In this document: piece after piece, positions 5,229 to 12,399 of the stretch
Layout of the letters: every line of letters begins with the position of its first letter
Position numbering within the stretch: the stretch's first letter is position 1
Source of the DNA: Candidatus Bathyarchaeota archaeon
Lineage (GTDB): Archaea; Thermoproteota; Bathyarchaeia; TCS64
Length of the DNA stretch: 17,277 nucleotides
NCBI GenBank assembly: GCA_014729945.1
Contig: WJJC01000103.1
Span: forward strand, 1 to 17,277
Direction of reading: 5' to 3'
Notes under the pieces: model-generated
Database searches by the model: none
The model's input: the letters and a program-made list of their open reading frames with translations, nothing else
What the model was told of the DNA's origin: nothing
Program-made: the position numbers and the translations under genes

Positions 5229-6265
5229 TGTCAACTGTAAAACGAATTATCGAGGATAGCTTGGAGCGAGTCGAGGTAGATGAGTTCTTAGCAGAAGAAT
5301 ATGAACAAGCAGGATATGGTGGAATTACACTCACGAAGACCCCACTAGGATCTCAAATTAATTTATTTGCTATGAGACCAGGACGAGTAATCGGTAAAAG
5401 AGGAAGAGCAATTAAGGCAGCTTCTGCAAAACTGGAAGAAGAACTTGGATTACCAAACCCTCAGATTACCGTTATCGAGGTCGAGGTACCTGAGTTAAAC
5501 CCTAGGATAATGGCTTCAAGAGTAGCAAATGCACTTGAACGAGGAGTTCACTTTAGAAGAGCAGTCTTCTGGAGCCTAAATCGCATTATGGATAGTGGTG
5601 CAATTGGCTGCGAGATCATACTCAAAGGCCCACTTAGGAGCGCACGTTCAAGGTTTGAGAAAGTAGTTGAAGGATATGTACCAAAATCTGGAGATCCAGC
5701 GCTAAGATACGTTAAAACCGCTACAATTCACGTAAAAATGAAGAGAGGCGTCCTAGGAGTCACCGTGAACATTGTTTCACCTGAAGCACGATTCCCTGAC
5801 AAAGTAGATCTCTCAGAACTACCTGAAATTCAAGTTAAGCCACCAGTAGAAGAAGCAGAAACTGAAGTTATAGAAAAAGAAGAAACCGAGGTAATGGAGG
5901 AGGAAGAAGAGAAATCGGAAGCTCCTACAATCGAGGAACCAGAAGAAGAGAAAACACCAAAATCAGAGGAAGCGAAAGCCGAGGAGGAAACTTCCAAGGC
6001 CGAGGAAAAAGAAACGGAAGAACAAATTTCTGAACCAGAGTCAGAACGAAAAACAGAAGCAGAAAAGGTGCTTGAGACACCGGAAGATGCTGCTGAGGAC
6101 TCTGGGGAGGAAAAAGAACCTGAGACTCAAATAGAAGAGGAACCCACTGAAACAGACACAGTCCCATCTGAATCAGAGGATAAACCGGATTTAAAATCAG
6201 AGTCCAAGGAAGATGTTCAGATAGACGAAATTGAAGAACAGCCAGAATCTGAGGAGGAAGAGTAA
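5228..6265 (+). CDS. rps3: Small ribosomal subunit protein uS3 with a long acidic tail
   Basis: uS3 forms part of the mRNA entry tunnel in the small-subunit head. Residues 1-95 form the type-2 KH domain with the G-x-x-G loop VIGKRGRAIK (54-63). The second domain (about 96-200) contains GAIGCEIILKGPLRSARS and GVLGVTVNIVSPEARFP. The normal protein ends near residue 200. Here residues 207-345 form a low-complexity tail in which I count 64 Glu/Asp in 139 residues, with interspersed Lys, Pro, Ser and Thr and no predicted fold. The tail is in frame and bounded by a normal stop, and uL29 follows after 2 bp. The whole gene is 345 residues against about 200-260 in most archaea. Confidence 0.96.
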   Translation: MSTVKRIIEDSLERVEVDEFLAEEYEQAGYGGITLTKTPLGSQINLFAMRPGRVIGKRGRAIKAASAKLEEELGLPNPQITVIEVEVPELNPRIMASRVANALERGVHFRRAVFWSLNRIMDSGAIGCEIILKGPLRSARSRFEKVVEGYVPKSGDPALRYVKTATIHVKMKRGVLGVTVNIVSPEARFPDKVDLSELPEIQVKPPVEEAETEVIEKEETEVMEEEEEKSEAPTIEEPEEEKTPKSEEAKAEEETSKAEEKETEEQISEPESERKTEAEKVLETPEDAAEDSGEEKEPETQIEEEPTETDTVPSESEDKPDLKSESKEDVQIDEIEEQPESEEEE

Positions 6266-6267
6266 AA

Positions 6268-6465
6268 ATGCCTATTCTTTATATGGATGAAATTCGTGAA
6301 ATGTCCAATGAGGAACGGGAGGAAAAACTCCAAGAACTCAGAACTGAACTAAGCAAATTAAAAACAATGATTAAGGCAGGTGGTGCCATTGAAAATCCAG
6401 GAAGAACACGTGTCCTGAAGAAAACCATTGCCAGAATCTTGACAGTAATCAATGAGGAGGAATAA
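6268..6465 (+). CDS. rpl29: Large ribosomal subunit protein uL29
   Basis: uL29 is a small helical-hairpin protein beside the tunnel exit, next to uL23. The 65 residues carry the family pattern MDEIREMSNEEREEKLQELR, then LKTMIKAGGAIENPGRTR and LKKTIARILTVINE. The ATG at 6268 follows the uS3 stop by 2 bp, with GGAGG in the end of uS3. Its stop TAA (6463-6465) is directly followed by an ATG (6466) that is out of frame with Rnp1. The translation-factor SUI1 gene often found here in euryarchaea is absent. Confidence 0.93.
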   Translation: MPILYMDEIREMSNEEREEKLQELRTELSKLKTMIKAGGAIENPGRTRVLKKTIARILTVINEEE

Positions 6466-6469
6466 ATGA

Positions 6470-6751
6470 CTGTTCACCCCTGAGCCAGATAATATCCTCA
6501 AACATGAACTAATAGGATTGGAAACTGAAGTGCTTGAAGATAGCAATATGGTAAATATCCATCTCAGGGGAAAAGTGGTTGACGAGACCATGAGAACTCT
6601 CGTCATAAGAGGAAAAAGAACACATAGAATAGCGAAAAAAGACGCTATCTTTAAGTTCATCCTCGACGGCAAAGCCGTCAAAGTAAAGGGCAAAGCCCTA
6701 ATAGGAAGACCCGAGGACCGGGTTAAAAAACAGACCAAAAAGAAATGGTAA
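6470..6751 (+). CDS. rnp1: RNase P protein component 1 (Rnp1/Rpp29), unusual start
   Basis: Rnp1 (Rpp29/Pop4 family) is a protein subunit of RNase P, which removes tRNA 5' leaders. The Sm-like core is recognisable: ILKHELIGLETEV, then GKVVDETMRTLVIRGK and a basic C terminus. Its place between uL29 and uS17 is the archaeal norm. Conserved residues begin upstream of TTG 6518, so that codon is too late. In this frame the only possible start after the stop at 6467 is CTG 6470, giving 93 residues (LFTPEPDNILKHEL). GGAGG (6456-6460) is well placed. The alternative is ATG 6466 (MTVHP) followed by a +1 shift at CCC-TGA (6478-6483). A one-base sequence error between ATG and CTG is a third explanation. 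Confidence 0.87.
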   Translation: MFTPEPDNILKHELIGLETEVLEDSNMVNIHLRGKVVDETMRTLVIRGKRTHRIAKKDAIFKFILDGKAVKVKGKALIGRPEDRVKKQTKKKW

Positions 6752-6766
6752 GGGACTAAAAAATTG

Positions 6767-7078
6767 ATGACTCTTAAAGAACCTGAACTCGAATGTAATG
6801 AAGAAGACTGCCCATTTCACGGCTCTTTAGCTGTGAGAGGAAGAACCCTAGAGGGTACTGTAGTCAGTACACGTATGCAGAAATCATGCGTAGTTCAGAT
6901 TAATTATACTAGATTTGATCCAAAATACGACAGATATGCAAGGATGAGGAGTAGACTTCCAGCTCATAGTACTCCATGTCTTCCGATAAAGGTCGGAGAC
7001 ACTGTACGAATTGCTGAATGTAGGCCTCTTAGTAAGACGAAATCTTTCGTCGTTGTTGAAATCATTAAGGAGGCTTAG
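6767..7078 (+). CDS. rps17: Small ribosomal subunit protein uS17
   Basis: uS17 is an OB-fold protein that binds 16S rRNA during early assembly. Starting at ATG 6767 gives 103 residues. A TTG at 6764 in the same frame is also possible, and AAGGGA (6750-6755) could serve either. The archaeal/eukaryotic N-terminal motif CNEEDCPFHG is present, followed by RGRTLEGTVVSTRMQKSCVV, then YARMRSRLPAHSTPCLPIKV and GDTVRIAECRPLSKTKSFVV. All are typical, and the length is normal for archaea. It sits 15 bp after Rnp1 and 2 bp before the TTG of uL14. Confidence 0.95.
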   Translation: MTLKEPELECNEEDCPFHGSLAVRGRTLEGTVVSTRMQKSCVVQINYTRFDPKYDRYARMRSRLPAHSTPCLPIKVGDTVRIAECRPLSKTKSFVVVEIIKEA

Positions 7079-7080
7079 CA

Positions 7081-7500
7081 TTGTCAAAGAGGATTAAGCG
7101 TAGAATATTACCAAGGCGGAAAATCAGTGGTGGATTAACCATTGGAAGCGTAGTTAATTGCGCAGATAACACTGGCGCAAGACGTCTTAGAATAATACAA
7201 ATGATAGGCTACAAGGGAAGAAGAAGAAGACTACCCAGTATCGGAATAGGTGATCTTGTCACTGTGTCAGTAAGAGAGGGAACACCTGAAATGAAGAGAC
7301 AACTCTTCAATGCAGTCATTGTACGCCAGAGAAGACCATATCTCAGAAAAGATGGATCACGAATACGATTTGAGGATAATGCAGCCGTAATATTAACTCC
7401 TGAAGGTACACTAAGAGGCTCTGACATCAAGGGCCCCGTTGCAAGAGAGGCAGTGGAACGATGGGCAAGAATAGGAAACCTAGCGAGGATGGTTGTATAA
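7081..7500 (+). CDS. rpl14: Large ribosomal subunit protein uL14
   Basis: uL14 binds 23S rRNA at the subunit interface. The gene begins with TTG, preceded by AAGGAGG (7067-7073) at 7 nt spacing; no in-frame ATG near the start fits the family length. The 139 residues contain ISGGLTIGSVVNCADNTGAR and RRLPSIGIGDLVTVSVREG, then the signature RQRRPYLRKDGSRIRFEDNA and AVILTPEGTLRGSDIKGPVA. The end, WARIGNLARMVV, is typical. uL24 starts at the very next base after the stop. Confidence 0.96.
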   Translation: MSKRIKRRILPRRKISGGLTIGSVVNCADNTGARRLRIIQMIGYKGRRRRLPSIGIGDLVTVSVREGTPEMKRQLFNAVIVRQRRPYLRKDGSRIRFEDNAAVILTPEGTLRGSDIKGPVAREAVERWARIGNLARMVV

Positions 7501-7878
7501 ATGAAGAAAGGAGTAACTAAACCATCAACATCAAGAAAGAAGAGACACACAGCACCCAATCATAAAAGGAGGAAATACCTATCTTCTCCGCTATCGCCTT
7601 CACTAAGAGCAGAACATGGAACGCGTAGCATGACAGTCATCGTTGATGATACGGTAAGTATAACCAAAGGAGATCGAAAACTATCAGAAGGCCGTGTACT
7701 CAAAGTAGATACAAAAAAGAACGTAATCTACGTAGAAGGCGTAACAAGAACAAGAATGGATGGTTCAACAGTTCAAATTCCAATTAGACCGGAGAACGCT
7801 ATGATTACAAGACTAAATCTAGATGACCCATGGAGAAGAGGGATACTGGAGCGTAAAAGCTTCAGCGCGGAGGAATAA
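7501..7878 (+). CDS. rpl24: Large ribosomal subunit protein uL24
   Basis: uL24 is a KOW-domain protein that starts large-subunit assembly and lies near the tunnel exit. The 125 residues have the basic archaeal N terminus (TSRKKRHTAPNHKRRKYLSS), the SPLSPSLRAEHGTRSM segment, and a KOW core (DTVSITKGDRKLSEGRVLKV, then YVEGVTRTRMDGSTVQIPI). The ATG directly abuts the uL14 stop. GAGGA in the end of uL14 can act as ribosome binding site. The gene ends 3 bp before eS4. Confidence 0.95.
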   Translation: MKKGVTKPSTSRKKRHTAPNHKRRKYLSSPLSPSLRAEHGTRSMTVIVDDTVSITKGDRKLSEGRVLKVDTKKNVIYVEGVTRTRMDGSTVQIPIRPENAMITRLNLDDPWRRGILERKSFSAEE

Positions 7879-7881
7879 TAG

Positions 7882-8625
7882 ATGGGAAGAAAAGGACCTA
7901 CAAGACACTTAAAGAGACACCAGAGCCCACCACACTGGCCGATTCACAGGAAAGAAGGTGTGTGGACAAAAAGAACTACGCCTGGACCGCATAACCTAGA
8001 AACAGCAATACCTACTACTATACTACTAAGAGATCAGTTAAAATATGCAAAAACAGCCAGCGAAGCAAAAAAAATTCTAATTAACAGAAAACTTATTGTA
8101 GACGGAAAACCGAGAATAAAAACTGCCTTCCCAGTAGGGTTAATGGATGTCATTTACATACCTGATAGTGGAGAACACTTCAGGGTTTTACCGGATCATG
8201 GTGGAAAACTAAAACTATTAGCAATCTCAGCTAATGAATCGGAGTTTAAACTATATAGAATCATTGGAAAAACAAGTCAAAGAAAAGGGAAAACACAACT
8301 AAACCTCCACGATGGATCAAATATAATGATAAACAACGAACAGGACATATACAAAGTCAATGATGTTCTAAAGATAAAGATACCAGAGAAAGAAATCCAA
8401 GATCACATAGAATTCAAAGAAATGCAGCAAGCAATAATCATAGGGGGAAGGAGCCAAGGCGCAAAAGGTACACTTATTGGCCTAGGCCCAGAACCGGGGT
8501 GGAAAAAAACTGGTACCATTAGAACATCTCAAGGAGACGATATCAGAACACTGGTTAAGTACATATTCGTTGTGGGATCAGATGAACCACTGATAAAACT
8601 AAGTGAAGAGGAGGAACAAGAATAA
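7882..8625 (+). CDS. rps4e: Small ribosomal subunit protein eS4
   Basis: eS4 is found only in archaea and eukaryotes and binds the small-subunit body. The 247 residues match. The start MGRKGPTRHLKRHQSPPHWP is the family hallmark. An S4-like RNA-binding domain (about 44-105, ILLRDQLKYAKTASEAKKIL, then LIVDGKPRIKTAFPVGLMDV) is followed by the central domain and a KOW-like C-terminal part with QQAIIIGGRSQGAKGTLIG. The last residues are acidic (SEEEEQE). The ATG has GGAGGA (7869-7874) upstream. The stop shares one base with the ATG of uL5. Confidence 0.96.
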   Translation: MGRKGPTRHLKRHQSPPHWPIHRKEGVWTKRTTPGPHNLETAIPTTILLRDQLKYAKTASEAKKILINRKLIVDGKPRIKTAFPVGLMDVIYIPDSGEHFRVLPDHGGKLKLLAISANESEFKLYRIIGKTSQRKGKTQLNLHDGSNIMINNEQDIYKVNDVLKIKIPEKEIQDHIEFKEMQQAIIIGGRSQGAKGTLIGLGPEPGWKKTGTIRTSQGDDIRTLVKYIFVVGSDEPLIKLSEEEEQE

Positions 8626-9143
8626 TGTCCGAGAACCCCATGAAGAAAATAAAGATTGGGAAAGTAGTTGTCAATATAAGTGTTGGTCAGAGCGGACAAC
8701 CTCTTAGAAATGCAATGAATATACTTGAAAACATAACCGGACAAGCACCTAACCAGAGAGCAGCGAAACAATCAATCCGACCATGGGGTATAAGAAAAGG
8801 TGAACCCATGGCTTGCGCTGTTACTTTAAGAGATGAAAAAGCAGATACCTTCCTTCGAAAAGCATTCGCAGCAATAGGACATAGATTAAACCCACGAAGC
8901 TTTGATCAATATGGAAATTTCTCCTTTGGAATTAAAGAGCATATTGATATCCCAGGTACAAGATATGATCCACAGACAGGAATAATCGGAATGGATGTAG
9001 CTGTAACTGTAGAAAGACTAGGCTATAGAGTTAGCCGCAGAAAGAGATCACGTTCAAAAATCGGAAGTAGTCATCGTGTCAAGAAAGAAGAGGCACAGAG
9101 ATACATTGCAGAGACTTATGATATAGAAATGGGGCTTGATTAA
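8625..9143 (+). CDS. rpl5: Large ribosomal subunit protein uL5
   Basis: uL5 binds 5S rRNA and contacts the P-site tRNA and the small subunit. At 172 residues it has the archaeal length. Family segments are NPMKKIKIGKVVVNISVGQS, then GQAPNQRAAKQSIRPWGIRK and GEPMACAVTLRDEKADTFLR, and later FSFGIKEHIDIPGTRYDPQT with GIIGMDVAVTVERLGYRVSR. The C terminus has the archaeal KEEAQRYIAETYDIEM. Its ATG overlaps the eS4 stop (TAATG), and it ends directly before uS14. Confidence 0.96.
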   Translation: MSENPMKKIKIGKVVVNISVGQSGQPLRNAMNILENITGQAPNQRAAKQSIRPWGIRKGEPMACAVTLRDEKADTFLRKAFAAIGHRLNPRSFDQYGNFSFGIKEHIDIPGTRYDPQTGIIGMDVAVTVERLGYRVSRRKRSRSKIGSSHRVKKEEAQRYIAETYDIEMGLD

Positions 9144-9308
9144 ATGAGTGAGCAAATACCACCCAAAGAAAGAGACTATGGCAAAGGCAGCCGAAAATGT
9201 AGAAGATGCGGCAGTAAAAATGGTCTAGTCAGACGATATGGACTGAACCTTTGCAGACAGTGTTTCCGTGAAGTGGCGGAAAAGCTGGGATTCAAAAAAT
9301 ATAGGTGA
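9144..9308 (+). CDS. rps14: Small ribosomal subunit protein uS14, zinc-binding form
   Basis: This is a 54-residue gene directly after the uL5 stop (TAAATG). It binds 16S rRNA in the head of the small subunit. The short zinc-ribbon form is shown by C19-R-R-C22 and C37-R-Q-C40 spaced as in archaeal uS14, with the typical start [19 protein letters not shown] and end [14 protein letters not shown]. Its place between uL5 and uS8 is invariant in archaeal clusters. No acidic or other extension is present. The stop TGA is part of the GGTGA that serves uS8. Confidence 0.96.
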   Translation: MSEQIPPKERDYGKGSRKCRRCGSKNGLVRRYGLNLCRQCFREVAEKLGFKKYR

Positions 9309-9313
9309 AATGA

Positions 9314-9697
9314 TTGGACCCACTAGTTAACGCATTAAACACAATAATGGCCCATGAAGGGCGAAGGAAAACCGAGTGCATAATTGTACCCGCGTCAGGC
9401 ATAGTAGGCCGTGTACTCCGACTAATCCAGTCAAAAGGATATATTGGAGAAATAGAGTACATAGATGACGGCAGACAAGGAAAATTCAGGGTTCAGCTAT
9501 TCGGTAGGATAAATGAAACAAAGGCTATTAAGCCACGATTCAAAACCCGTGTCTCCGAACTGGAGAAATGGGAGAAAAGATACCTACCTAGCAGAGACCT
9601 GGGGATGGTTATACTTTCGACCAACAAGGGCGTAATGGACCATGTCCAAGCAAAAGAGGAACACGTAGGCGGCATACTGCTAGCCTATGTATATTAG
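9314..9697 (+). CDS. rps8: Small ribosomal subunit protein uS8
   Basis: uS8 binds the central domain of 16S rRNA. The TTG at 9314 gives MDPLVNALNTIMAHEGRRK, matching the usual DPLANAL start of the family. An in-frame TGA lies directly before it, so no earlier start exists. An out-of-frame ATG at 9310 (ATGATTG) is a decoy that stops after six codons. AGGTGA (9303-9308) lies five bases before the TTG. The 127 residues contain GYIGEIEYIDDGRQGKFRVQ and end with the family signature ISTNKGVMDH-like segment LSTNKGVMDHVQAKEEHVGG and LLAYVY. Confidence 0.95.
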   Translation: MDPLVNALNTIMAHEGRRKTECIIVPASGIVGRVLRLIQSKGYIGEIEYIDDGRQGKFRVQLFGRINETKAIKPRFKTRVSELEKWEKRYLPSRDLGMVILSTNKGVMDHVQAKEEHVGGILLAYVY

Positions 9698-9707
9698 GTG
9701 AAAAAAA

Positions 9708-10241
9708 GTGACTGTTGAAATCGTAGAGAACACTATTGAGGTACCTGAAGAAGTAAACCTGACCCTAGATGGGCATAAGGTTGCAGTCACAGGAACCAAT
9801 GGAACTGTGACCCGGGACTTTGCACATACAAAGTTAAGTCTTGGTTACCAGGATAATACCCTGAGAATTTGGGCAGAGAACCCAAGGAAAAAGGAAGCAT
9901 CCCTTGTTAACACCATTACTAGCCATGTCAAGAACATGCTTAAAGGTGTAACTGAGGGATTCACATACAGACTAAAAATCGTATTCATCCACTTCCCCAT
10001 GACAATTAACGTTCAAGGAAATAAAGTAATAATCAATAACTTCGTAGGCGAACAAAGCCCAAGGACTGCAAAAATTATGGGCGACGTTGAAGTGAGTATA
10101 GATGGAGACGATATAGTCGTAACCGGAAATGATATAGAATCAGTAGCTCAAACAGCCGCGAATATACAGCAATCAACACATATACGTAACAAGGACTTGC
10201 GGAAGTTCTTGGATGGTATATATGTTTACCAAAAGGAGTGA
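9708..10241 (+). CDS. rpl6: Large ribosomal subunit protein uL6
   Basis: uL6 lies near the GTPase-associated centre. The GTG at 9708 follows AGGTGA (9696-9701) at 6 nt and starts VTVEIVENTIEVPEEVNL-type sequence. The 177 residues hold the two repeated alpha/beta domains of the family: VAVTGTNGTVTRDFAHTKLS, then ASLVNTITSHVKNMLKGVTE and GFTYRLKIVFIHFPMTINVQ, and the second GDDIVVTGNDIESVAQTAAN with IRNKDLRKFLDGIYVYQKE. Its stop overlaps the ribosome binding region of eL32. Confidence 0.96.
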   Translation: MTVEIVENTIEVPEEVNLTLDGHKVAVTGTNGTVTRDFAHTKLSLGYQDNTLRIWAENPRKKEASLVNTITSHVKNMLKGVTEGFTYRLKIVFIHFPMTINVQGNKVIINNFVGEQSPRTAKIMGDVEVSIDGDDIVVTGNDIESVAQTAANIQQSTHIRNKDLRKFLDGIYVYQKE

Positions 10242-10246
10242 GGAAA

Positions 10247-10732
10247 ATGAATGAACAAGAGAAGAAAAGACTACTAAGAATAAGGAAAAGAATCAAAAAG
10301 AATCGACCTCACTTCAAGAGGTTTGAGTCTTGGCGATTCGTAAGAATTAAAGATAAATGGAGAAGACCAAGAGGCATAGACAATCATATGCGTACAGAGG
10401 AAAAGGGTTGGCCTAAATCCGTTAAAGTCGGTTATAGAGGACCAGCAGCTGTACGTGGATTACATGCATCTGGATACGAAGAAGTAATGGTTTGGAACAC
10501 CGATGACTTGGAGAAAGTTGATCCAGAAACTCAAGTAGCCCGTATAGGCGGATCTGTTGGCGGACGTAAAAGAGAACATATTGTTAACAACGCCAAAAAA
10601 ATAGACATTCACATATTAAACTCTGGAATTCAGGAAATCGAAGATGATTTCGAGGAACTTGAAGAAGAGGAATATGATGAAGATCTATTAGAGGATGAAG
10701 AAGACGATGAAACCATGGAGGAAGAAGAATGA
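10247..10732 (+). CDS. rpl32e: Large ribosomal subunit protein eL32 with acidic tail
   Basis: eL32 is an archaeal/eukaryotic 23S rRNA-binding protein. ATG 10247 is preferred over GTG 10238, because AAGGAG (10233-10238) sits 8 nt before the ATG and overlaps the GTG. The 161 residues contain KNRPHFKRFESWRFVRIKDK, then WRRPRGIDNHMRTEEKGWPK and VKVGYRGPAAVRGLHASGYE, and later VARIGGSVGGRKREHIVNNA. After about residue 130 the normal fold ends and a tail made almost only of Glu and Asp follows (for example EELEEEEYDEDLLEDEEDDE). eL19 starts within its last codons (ATGA). Confidence 0.95.
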   Translation: MNEQEKKRLLRIRKRIKKNRPHFKRFESWRFVRIKDKWRRPRGIDNHMRTEEKGWPKSVKVGYRGPAAVRGLHASGYEEVMVWNTDDLEKVDPETQVARIGGSVGGRKREHIVNNAKKIDIHILNSGIQEIEDDFEELEEEEYDEDLLEDEEDDETMEEEE

Positions 10733-11187
10733 ATCTAACTAGTCAACGAAAACTAGCAGCATCCGTCTTAAACTGTGGCGCAAATCGAGTATGGATAGAT
10801 CCTGAAAGGATAGACGAGGTTAGTATGGCTATTACTCGCGACGAGATTAGACAACTAATAAAGGATGAGGCGATTAAAGCTCTACCAAAGAATAGTCAGA
10901 GTAGAGGTAGAGCAAGAATACTTGCTGAAAAAAAGAAAAAAGGTAGAAGGGTTGGACCCGGAAGCAAGAGTGGAAAAAAATACTCTGTAGTAAGTAGAAA
11001 GCAGCGCTGGATAAACCGTATTAGAGCACAGAGAAAACATCTAAAGAGCCTACGAGAAAGAAGAATCATCAATGTAAGTACTTATCGTAGCTTGTATAGA
11101 AAGGCTAAAGGTGGAGAGTTTAGAAGCGTAGCAGAACTAGATCGTTACATTAATGAGAATGAACTGAGGAGACGTACATTTGGGTAA
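10729..11187 (+). CDS. rpl19e: Large ribosomal subunit protein eL19
   Basis: eL19 is an archaeal/eukaryotic protein with a long helix that reaches the small subunit. The 152 residues begin MNLTSQRKLAASVLNCGANR and VWIDPERIDEVSMAITRDEI, the family's conserved N-terminal domain. SRGRARILAEKKKKGRRVGP and GSKSGKKYSVVSRKQRWINR, then RAQRKHLKSLRERRIINVST and YRSLYRKAKGGEFRSVAELD, follow as in other archaea. The ATG overlaps the eL32 stop by four bases (ATGA). The last eight bases overlap the TTG-started uL18. Confidence 0.96.
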   Translation: MNLTSQRKLAASVLNCGANRVWIDPERIDEVSMAITRDEIRQLIKDEAIKALPKNSQSRGRARILAEKKKKGRRVGPGSKSGKKYSVVSRKQRWINRIRAQRKHLKSLRERRIINVSTYRSLYRKAKGGEFRSVAELDRYINENELRRRTFG

Positions 11188-11770
11188 AGGAGCAAACTAT
11201 AGAGTACCTTATCGTAGAAGAAGGGATAAAAAGACAGATTACGCAGCAAGAAGAGTTCTTGCTACATCTGAACACCCACGATTTGTAGTACGTCTAAGTA
11301 ATAAACACATCACAGTACAGGTAACAAAATCAGAGATAGAAGGCGACTACGTATTAGTCAATTCCTCCAGCCATGAATTAAAAGACGAATATGGTTGGAT
11401 AGCCAGCGGAAAAAACATACCTGCAGCATATCTAATAGGATACATTGCAGGAAAGAAAGCTAAAAAAGAAGGCATCGATAAAGCAAACCTTGACATAGGG
11501 CTTAAAAGAGTTACAAAGGGCAACAAATTATTTGCCGTGGTTCAAGGAGCTAATGATGCTGGACTTGATATACCAGTTAATACTGATGTAATCCCTTCTC
11601 ATGAAGCCATTACAGGCCAAATGATAGCGGAATACGCAGAAAACATAACTGACCCCATCGAGTACGAGAGAAGGTTCTCAGTCTATCTCCGTCATGGACT
11701 AAGACCTGAGGCACTTCCAAGCCACTTCGATGAGGTCAAGACACGAATAGAGGAGAATAATATTGAGTAG
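11180..11770 (+). CDS. rpl18: Large ribosomal subunit protein uL18
   Basis: uL18 carries 5S rRNA to the large subunit together with uL5. The TTG start at 11180 lies within the end of eL19 and follows GAGGAGA at about 8 nt, giving MGKGANYRVPYRRRRDKKTD. The 196 residues match archaeal/eukaryotic uL18, with YAARRVLATSEHPRFVVRLS (21-40), NIPAAYLIGYIAGKKAKKEG and LDIGLKRVTKGNKLFAVVQG, then AGLDIPVNTDVIPSHEAITG and ITDPIEYERRFSVYLRHG in order. The stop overlaps the start region of uS5. Confidence 0.96.
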   Translation: MGKGANYRVPYRRRRDKKTDYAARRVLATSEHPRFVVRLSNKHITVQVTKSEIEGDYVLVNSSSHELKDEYGWIASGKNIPAAYLIGYIAGKKAKKEGIDKANLDIGLKRVTKGNKLFAVVQGANDAGLDIPVNTDVIPSHEAITGQMIAEYAENITDPIEYERRFSVYLRHGLRPEALPSHFDEVKTRIEENNIE

Positions 11771-12395
11771 AAGACGGGGAAACCCTCTCGCTAACTGGGT
11801 GCCGAGAACACAGCTAGGACAAATGGTTCTAGATGGACAGGTCTCAAGCATCTACGAGATTTTCGAAGAGGGCTACAAAATCAAAGAAGTACAGATAGTA
11901 GACGCATTAATATCTAATCTTAAGGACGATGTAATTGACATCAACTTAGTCCAGAAACAGACAGACGCAGGTGAGACCAGTAGATTCACTGCATTGGTTG
12001 CTGTTGGAAATGAGAATGGTTTAATCGGCGTTGGTTTAGGTAAGGCACGGCGTGTTAGAAATGCTATAGAAAAAGGAATTCGACTTGCAAAACTGAACGT
12101 ACATCCTATTAGAAGAGGGTGTGGAAGCTGGGAATGTGACTGTGCAGAAAATCATTCATTGCCTTTTACTGTAACTGGAAAAACGGGTAGCGTTACTGTT
12201 ACATTGAAACCAGGGCCTCAGGGCTTGGGATTAGTTGCTGGAGATACAGCTAAACAGGTATTACGACTAGCAGGTATCAAAGACTGCTGGAGCGAAACCC
12301 GTGGAAAGACACAGACCACTACTAGTTTTGCGTTTGCTACATTTGATGCATTAAAACAAACGATGGCTATTATGACGCCATCTGATTGGACGTGA
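11763..12395 (+). CDS. rps5: Small ribosomal subunit protein uS5
   Basis: uS5 lines the mRNA entry channel and affects decoding accuracy. The TTG at 11763 overlaps the uL18 end and has GGAG (11752-11755) at 7 nt; the resulting MSRRRGNPLANWVPRTQLGQ is a usual archaeal start. The 210 residues include the double-stranded-RNA-binding part with RFTALVAVGNENGLIGVGLG and KARRVRNAIEKGIRLAKLNV, the archaeal cysteine segment RRGCGSWECDC, then the second domain VTLKPGPQGLGLVAGDTAKQ and LRLAGIKDCWSETRGKTQTT. uL30 begins 4 bp downstream. Confidence 0.96.
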   Translation: MSRRRGNPLANWVPRTQLGQMVLDGQVSSIYEIFEEGYKIKEVQIVDALISNLKDDVIDINLVQKQTDAGETSRFTALVAVGNENGLIGVGLGKARRVRNAIEKGIRLAKLNVHPIRRGCGSWECDCAENHSLPFTVTGKTGSVTVTLKPGPQGLGLVAGDTAKQVLRLAGIKDCWSETRGKTQTTTSFAFATFDALKQTMAIMTPSDWT

Positions 12396-12399
12396 TACT

